Positions 58,029-64,000 of a stretch of DNA of 64,000 bases are shown here, in pieces. Both the position numbers and the translations under genes were made by a program. Positions within the stretch are counted from its first letter, which is position 1. Each line of letters starts with the position of its first letter. The notes beneath the pieces are model-generated. The model searched no databases. It saw nothing but the letters and a program-made list of their open reading frames with translations, and was not told the origin of the DNA. The stretch is from Ophiobolus disseminans (Eukaryota; Ascomycota; Dothideomycetes; Pleosporales; Phaeosphaeriaceae): positions 1,197,531 through 1,261,530 of the forward strand of contig MU006219.1 in assembly GCA_010093685.1 (NCBI GenBank), given 5' to 3'.

Positions 58029-58835
58029 ATGTCTGCTGCGATTCTATGCACGCGATCATTGGCGCGAACAATACCCCGTAGCGCAACGCTACCGGTATTT
58101 GATGTCGTCGCCCCAAGTACCTTCGCCGCACTACACCAGCCCTTACGGCACCAAAGCACTTCACACCAACCGCCACCACCCGCCAGCGCAACGAAGCCCA
58201 TACCCCCCAATTCCTCAAAACTCTCCGATGATGCATCCTCGCAAACCTCCAAGCCTGTCCGGCCCCTCAACCAGGAACAGCGAGACTTCCTCTCCTCCGC
58301 CCTGCGCGTGAACCAAACCGGCGAGCTCGCCGCCATCCTCATATATGCGGCCCAGAACCCCATCATCGTCCGCTCGCACCCACATCTCCGGCCCCTAATG
58401 AAGCACATGTACGACCAAGAAGCCGGCCACTACAAGTTCTTCAACGAAGTCATCAGCAAGCACCGCATACGCCCTACCGCCATGACACCTGTCTGGACGG
58501 CCGCCGCCAGTCTCCTCGGCTGGTCAACGGCCGTGTTGGGGCGAGAAGCGGCAATGGCGTGTACTGAGGCTGTCGAGACAGAAATTGGGACCCATTACAA
58601 CGAGCAAGTCAGGGTGCTGTTGGATTGGAGTAGAAAGTGTGAAGAGAGGGGCGAGAGCCTGGGACCAGAGTTGGAAAGCCTGGTGGGCGACCTACGAAGG
58701 ATAAGAGATGAGGAGCTGGAGCATTTGGACCATGCAGTGGAGAATGATGCAAAGGAAGCGCGGCCATATGAGTTGCTGACTGAGGTAATTAGAGGCGGCT
58801 GTAGGGGGGCGATATGGGTCAGTGAGAGAGTGTAG
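58029..58835 (+). CDS. COQ7: 5-demethoxyubiquinone hydroxylase (Coq7/Cat5), mitochondrial
   Basis: Carries out the penultimate step of ubiquinone synthesis, hydroxylating demethoxyubiquinone on the inner mitochondrial membrane. Intronless, 268 residues. The first about 45 residues are Arg/Ser-rich with few acids, a mitochondrial presequence. Residues 80-268 are the di-iron carboxylate core: RVNQTGELAAI (E99), YDQEAGHYKFF (E131, H134), a helix with EAVETEIGTHYNEQ, and DEELEHLDHA (E228-H232 region) giving the second E-x-x-H site. The length and spacing match eukaryotic Coq7. It is divergent from RTF1. The tail GGCRGAIWVSERV agrees with the family's C-terminal helix. Confidence 0.96.
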   Translation: MSAAILCTRSLARTIPRSATLPVFDVVAPSTFAALHQPLRHQSTSHQPPPPASATKPIPPNSSKLSDDASSQTSKPVRPLNQEQRDFLSSALRVNQTGELAAILIYAAQNPIIVRSHPHLRPLMKHMYDQEAGHYKFFNEVISKHRIRPTAMTPVWTAAASLLGWSTAVLGREAAMACTEAVETEIGTHYNEQVRVLLDWSRKCEERGESLGPELESLVGDLRRIRDEELEHLDHAVENDAKEARPYELLTEVIRGGCRGAIWVSERV

Positions 58836-59199
58836 GCGGTTGTATCAAGGACACTACTTTAAAGATAGGGCGAGTCTCAAGCTTGCCCGCGATGTGGTGA
58901 GAACACTCAACAAAAAAATCGCGAGCTTTGGAGACCACGGTTACAACTTGTTGGGCGTAAACTCAACGAAAACGAGCGGGTCAAGGTGAAGGTAGGAGAG
59001 AGCGTGGTAGTGGAGTATATGTATACGTCTCTCCCGCCCTTCTACTTCCTCTCCTCTTCCTACACAACACTTTCTCTACCACGACACTCTCTACCACACA
59101 GTGTCTACCACGACCCTCTCTTCAATATTACTCTCTACTACGACACTCTTTACCACGATTCCTTTTTCTCCAAAGATACAACGGTTTACCGAAGCAGAC
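58836..59199. other. Intergenic with C/T-rich imperfect tandem repeat
   Basis: From about 59074 to 59160 the plus strand repeats a roughly 15-base unit close to CTCTACCACGACACT, about six imperfect times. It forms the leader of the following coiled-coil gene. An in-frame non-ATG extension through it is possible but its low complexity argues against coding. Confidence 0.6.
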
Positions 59200-61317
59200 A
59201 TGTTCATCCCGCAGCCCGCAAAATTCACTGGCAAGTACTCCTATACACAACACTGCCTCGCCAAGTTCGTCAAGGAAGCAAATCCAGAATACAACGACAG
59301 GCATCCACGCGTATGGGCTTGTGTTTATGGCGACAATCAAGCTGCTCTGCCCAAGAAACCTAGTTGCCGACTACCTACTAGTGTAGCCTACGAGAGAAAG
59401 CTTTTCCTTGCCGCCTTCGAAAATCCATATTTCAAATTTCCGGGTGAGGGCCAGATTGTTTGGCTCACAACGAACATTCTGCAGTCTATCAATGAGCGTT
59501 TCCGAGACTATCCGTTCAACTTTGATAAAAATGGGAAACTGCGGAAAAATGTGGGCTTTCCGAAGTGGGAATACGTTATCTGGATGAAGTTTTGGCATGG
59601 TACACAATGGACATTAGAGGATGACGATATTCAAATTGAGGTTCGCAATATCCAGATGGAGATTGCGCAAGGGCGCCATCAGGCGTTGAAGGACACGGTG
59701 GCCGCAGCCAAGCCGAAGATGAAGAATACAGAGCTGCGGATCACCAAGAAGGTTCAGCCACGAGGACGAGCAAGACGAACCCTCAGTGCAGAAGCTACGT
59801 GCATCGAAACTGCATCTTACTTGCCCTCCAATCATCAAGCCTGAACCTGACAAGACCAGCCTTCTCTCGGGCAGGTTATCGTCTCGTGGCCTCGCCGCTC
59901 ACCGTTTCTCGATCTTGGTGGCAACGCTGGTTCCACTATGGAATCCGAGCAGAACTCGGACGAAGAGTCAAATATCGACATCTCCATGGCAAGCAGCGGC
60001 CTCATAGTATGTCCAAGTCTGACCTCAGCGCCGCTACACGGCGAGTATAGTCAGGACGCACAGAAAGCCCAACAAGAACGAGAGCGAGCAGACAAGGCCC
60101 TTGAAGAGAATGCAGCACTAACTAGACCCCTTGCCACAGCAAAGGAACAAACCGGTTCCGTGCGTCAACAGTTGGAAGCCTGCGAGTCGAACATCTCTGT
60201 GCTTGAAAGAACGCACAAGGATGAACTTGAGCAGGAAAGGCAGAAGAACACCGACTTCTTGCGCCAACAGGTTGAGTCCCGCCAGTCAGAAATCGCGGCA
60301 CTGAATGAAGCCCATCGGAAAGTGGTGAAGGCAGTGCTGCATGATAAGTCCTGCGCGGAGCAAGATTCCAAGGGAAATCTCGAGCGAGCTGCCACTGCTG
60401 AACAACGATTGCGAGACCTTGAGCTGCAATTAAGAGCATGAAGAGCGTTGGACATGGCCAGGGTATGAAGTCGACGATGCATCTCTACCTACGATCACTC
60501 AGGACAAGGCTTGCAGTCCTGCCACTACCAGACCCGCTTCTCTTGTCTTGGGAGCTCGGAGTACCGATAGCACGGCTTCATCTTCTAGCTCAAAGCCATC
60601 TGACCAAGTGATCTTGGCTGAGATGAAGCGTATATCCTCCGAAAGAAAGGCTAGAGCGGCACTCAAGAGGGTACGCGATGAACAAGTCACCACCAGGGTG
60701 GCAAGGCTAGAGAGCGAAGTCGACCAATATAAGAAGCAGTGCAGCCAAGTCCAGAAGGAAGCAGACGAACTTGAAATGCACTACAGTGAGCAGCAGAATC
60801 GAGCCGACGGATTAGCAGAGCAATTCGCAGCTCTAAAAAAAAGACCCAAGCATTACAAGCGCAGAGCACTGTCAACTTCTCAGATTTGTCCAGCAAATTC
60901 ACTAGGCTAAAGTTCGTTCTAAAGTACGCGCGAATCAAGGCCGCCATACGCGAATCAAAATTTGCACTATGTAGAGCCGAGCTAAAGGCCACGAAGAAGG
61001 ACTCAGAAGCCACAAAGATGGCTTTAGAGGCGACGAATACAGAATTAGCAGCTACACAGGAGTCTCTGAACAAGTCCAACGACACGTTACTTCAGGCCCG
61101 GAACATCAGCGTCGACGAGCTTGCAGAAGAAGAGGGATGGGCCCCTGAGGAGGTCGATGAACGGCTCCTCACGTATGGCGTTCGAATCGATACCTCGGAC
61201 GCGAAGAGGAAGGCGGAGGATGATGACAAGGAGGGACCTGAGAAGCGTATCAAGTTTGATGATGGCGGAGAGGGAATGGATAAGAGGACAAAGGCGGATG
61301 AAGGCATGGGCGGCTAG
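59200..61317 (+). pseudogene. Coiled-coil gene with two frame breaks, probably broken
   Basis: I do not recognise this gene. Frame 1 opens at ATG 59200 with MFIPQPAKFTGKYSYTQHCL and a Trp-rich 180-residue unit of unknown fold (WEYVIWMKFWHGTQWTLEDDD), meets a stop at 59842-59844 and reopens in the same frame; a 123 nt intron (59752-59874) could bridge this. Frame 1 then encodes a Glu/Gln-rich coiled coil up to a stop at 60439-60441. The coil continues in frame 2 from 60434 (EHEERWTWPG), including a Ser-rich linker and more heptads, and breaks again at an A8 tract (60835-60842), after which frame 1 continues to 61317, ending in a basic/acidic tail. Both breaks are explained by single-base indels. 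It is either a decaying pseudogene or two assembly errors. Confidence 0.6.
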
Positions 61318-61466
61318 CACGAGGCCTAGCAGGATGAGCGGGACGTTCGAAGGTGTTCTGCGAGTATTTGACATCCCTGGGTATCTGTTAGAACGCTTTG
61401 TATCAACAACCAATGCTTCTATGCAGGACCTTGACGTTTTCTTGCAAGTATTAGGGTAGGGTGAAC

Positions 61467-61486
61467 AGGACAGCAAAATCTGTCCT
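61467..61486. repeat. Hairpin repeat copy 1
   Basis: AGGACAG and CTGTCCT flank the 6-base loop CAAAAT. The bases after it (GCGCCGCAGATCG) align with those after copy 3, so the repeat is longer than its stem. Confidence 0.8.
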
Positions 61487-61603
61487 GCGCCGCAGATCGT
61501 AGCGAGATGCGAAATGGACATGAAGCATACCTGGCAAGTGATCATAGCTTACAAGTCAATTGTTTTTCTCTTCTGTTACACTCACATGAACCCTGAGAAC
61601 TTG

Positions 61604-61625
61604 CGGGACAGCGATGTCTGTCCCG
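61604..61625. repeat. Hairpin repeat copy 2
   Basis: CGGGACAG and CTGTCCCG flank the 6-base loop CGATGT; an 8-bp perfect stem, the strongest of the three copies. Confidence 0.85.
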
Positions 61626-61719
61626 TACTATACAACTGGAATGAGGTGTAATTGCACCAAGATTCACATGGATAAAGAAAAATTCGTGTTTAGTTGCAGG
61701 CAGTAAGGGAGGGCGAGGA

Positions 61720-61737
61720 GGACAGCGACATCTGTCC
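61720..61737. repeat. Hairpin repeat copy 3
   Basis: GGACAG and CTGTCC flank the 6-base loop CGACAT. It is followed by CGCGCCCCTGAGGTCGCAG, similar to the flank of copy 1. Confidence 0.8.
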
Positions 61738-63175
61738 CGCGCCCCTGAGGTCGCAGGACGTGTGAAGGAGGCCTGGGGAAGAAGGCTCTTCGTAAGTCGC
61801 GAAAGCTGGAATTAAAGATACATTATCCTGCCTGTCTACAGAGACTTTTTAGGATTAAAAATTGCTCTTCTATACGTTGATGTAGACGCCAAGCTTGGTC
61901 TTTTTCCAGCTTTCACTCCATGCAGGTGTTGTTAGTTATTTGTCTACTTCTACACCTGGGAAATTGTTAGCGAGACGTTAATCCCGGGACCTAGGAAACC
62001 AAAGCGGGACAAGTTGATGTGTTCTGCCGTTGTTCTTCACGACGCAATGGCATCATGTTCTGAAAATAGCATACCACCTGGGCAGTGTACTTCTACCTAC
62101 TGGATAACAATTTGTTGTCATGTTAGTGAAGAGCTATTGAGTGGCTCCTCAACAAGGTACAATAGATACGCACGACATTCCAGCGAGGCTGATAACAGGA
62201 CATCCCCCCGAATCACGGTCAGCCCTATGAAGCCTTTTCGATTTCCACGACGCGCGTAGTTGCTTGCGGGACGCTTTGAGCAGTCCTTCCAATTGTGCGA
62301 TCTACGTATATAGCTATGGAGCACATCGAGTGTCATTATCGACACTAAGGACACCCCAAGATCCCACAAGCACAGAGGCATGTATGTGTAGCTAAGAGGT
62401 AGTTGCTTCGAGTACATCAATACTAGGCTTTGTAGTGACAAGACGTCCTCTAAGCTAGAGCAGTCACAGTGGCTCTGTGCATGATGAGTCTCAAGAAAGA
62501 GCACGGGACACTACATGTTGCTTTCAATACACCCGTTCAACAGCATCCAAGAGCACTCTGCGGTATCACCGCAGGACATCTTAACCGCGCATGGGCCTTT
62601 CCAGTGCGATACCACTTGTGCCAGCGTGGCAACAAAGGAACTCTAGGTAAAGGTGAGAGAACGGCGCCTACGTTGTCCGCTCAGCATTAAACTACCACAA
62701 CAGAGCACTAATCGGGAACCCTTTTGCAAGATTGCATGTACCAGGAGCGCCGGTTGAACATCACATGATCATCTTGGCCTGAGTTTGGTACCTCACTTCA
62801 CCTCTGCTAGGCTAAAGCGGCCAGTGTGAAGTGCAGCGAGTAACATCTGCGCAGAGTAAGTATAGAAGCTACAACTTTACCTTTGCGGTGCGCTGACGTT
62901 CTGTGTCAACATTAAGAACGTAATGACAATGTGGCCGAGTGACATCAAGAGGCGTGATAAGTCGCGCACAAGACATGGTAGACATCTGCTTGGAAGCAAC
63001 GAGTCAGATATAGAATGACACACCCTCGAATCACATATGCTGCTCCACACATTAAAAACGCTATAGTATCGCCGCACACTTCTATCAACAATGATCGCCT
63101 CCTCTCTATACCACAACACTCACGCAAACCCGCTAAACCGAACACAACCCCAAATCCAAATCGCACACATCCCGC

Positions 63176-64000
63176 TTATCCTCTCCGCCGCGTACTCGTC
63201 CGGCTCCTGACCTCCGTCGCCGAGACCTCCAAATGCGTCCCGCTCCTGCTCTTCTCCAGCGTCACGGGGACATTGCTGGCGCCTGCGCGGAGGTAATCTG
63301 GTTCGTCAGCTTCGATAGCCGCAGGAGTAGCGACATGTATACCCTCGATGAGAACTTTCTCGTCCTCGGGCACAGGCATCGTCGGCTCCTTGACTGCAGA
63401 CTCCGGCTGTCGTGTGCCGAACGGCGGGTCGAAGCGCTTGCGCAGCGTCTCGATCATTTTGCTGAACCAGAACCAGTTGAGGCCATTGAGGGTGAGGTTG
63501 GAGAGGAGGTATGCGGCTGCGAGCCAGAGGGGGACGGACTGGCCGTCTGCGAAGCGCAGGATGTCGTGCTTGAAGCCTGCGTTGCCGACCGTGGTGGTGT
63601 TATTTAGCTTGCCGAACTCGGGGTCTGTGGTGCTGACTACGCCGGCGGTGTAGGCACGGTAGACGTCGTTGAAAACGCGGACGGAGTTGTATGTTCCCCA
63701 GCAGAGGCGGCAGGAGAAGAAGGTGAAGAGTAGGACGATGCCATTCACAAACTGCAGGGTTGAGCCCGTCATGTTGAGCTTGTCGCAGAACCAGTGGATG
63801 TTAAGGAAGGGCGAGGAGAGCTCGTAGAGGATAAAGGTCGGTGCGTAGAAATTTACGAATGGTCGCTATGAGTATAGTCAGCATCCTTGGGCTCATACTC
63901 GCTCGCTGTGGCATGAGTCGACTTACGAAGCCCAGCGAGAAGACGCAGAGCGCTGAAAGGGCATGACACAGCATGCCAATACCAAAGATTTGGACATTCT
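63176..64000 (-). CDS. TLC-domain membrane protein, 3' part (5' end outside window)
   Basis: Partial: at least two exons are inside the window, 64000-63927 (continuing beyond the edge) and 63865-63176, joined by a 61 nt intron with GTAAGT donor. The visible 250 or so residues begin in a hydrophobic helix (NVQIFGIGMLCHALSALCVF), then RPFVNFYAPTFILYELSSPFLNIHWFCDKLNMTG, a classic TLC-domain block, and two more membrane helices (FVNGIVLLFTFFSCRLCWG and LWLAAAYLLSNLTLNGLNWFWF). The C-terminal 100 residues are charged and cytosolic. TLC proteins act in sphingolipid or other membrane lipid metabolism; this subgroup (TMEM56/YPR114W-like) lacks the signature I would need to call it ceramide synthase. 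Confidence 0.85.

Larger units (their letters stand above)
61318..63175. other. Intergenic region with hairpin repeats
   Basis: No gene is visible over 1.9 kb. The left third contains three related short hairpins listed separately. Several further copies of the 8-mer GCGGGACA occur (for example near 62003 and 62268), perhaps decayed members of the same family. The right end is the 3' flank of the TLC-domain gene. Confidence 0.55.

Noticed and set aside
61467..61737. CRISPR-like array
   Set aside because: Spacing between the three hairpins is irregular (about 117 and 95 bases), the repeats are imperfect and this is a eukaryotic chromosome.

Overview
The window is nuclear DNA of a filamentous ascomycete (Pezizomycotina, most likely a Dothideomycete; the class is inferred from gene types, the phylum is firm). 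Support: genes with many 46-65 nt introns carrying GTRNGT-like donors, moderate GC, and a set of fungal-only families (HET, BYS1, DLT1, homeobox/C2H2 regulator, NACHT-TPR protein). I place 22 protein genes plus one tRNA gene. One protein gene runs off the right edge and one looks broken. Splice sites were chosen by eye so that reading frame, donor/acceptor dinucleotides and family conservation all agree; no transcript evidence was available.

Layout. 0-4.3 kb: a five-exon regulator with three kinds of predicted DNA-binding domain, then tRNA-Ser(UGA). 4.6-10 kb: mitochondrial-type acetyl-CoA acetyltransferase (-), a small secreted BYS1-family protein (+), an Sds3-like histone deacetylase subunit (-). 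10.9-16.1 kb: DNA topoisomerase II (-). 17-24 kb: an F-box-like orphan (-), a RING protein with a fresh tandem duplication (+), DLT1 (+) and TATA-binding protein (-). 25-29 kb: a PMU1-like histidine phosphatase (-) divergent from a HET-domain gene (+). 30-38 kb: five collinear minus-strand genes are not quite an operon-like block but include peroxisomal 3-ketoacyl-CoA thiolase, a WBP2/GRAM protein, a large histidine phosphatase and a class II aldolase/adducin protein. 38-42.8 kb: a 4.9 kb gene desert. 42.8-50 kb: a 2295-residue NACHT/TPR STAND protein. 50-58.8 kb: a secreted GDSL/CE16 esterase (-), an Osh3-type oxysterol-binding protein (+), the Paf1-complex subunit Rtf1 (-) and the ubiquinone hydroxylase Coq7 (+). 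59-64 kb: a lineage-restricted coiled-coil gene interrupted by two single-base frame breaks, a set of three related short hairpins, and the 3' part of a TLC-domain membrane protein.

Most genes are housekeeping: chromatin and transcription (Sds3, Top2, TBP, Rtf1), acyl-CoA and lipid metabolism (two thiolases, Osh3, Coq7). I see no secondary-metabolite cluster. The accessory interest lies in the HET gene, the NACHT-TPR gene with its gene-poor upstream flank, the broken coiled-coil gene and the hairpin repeats next to it.
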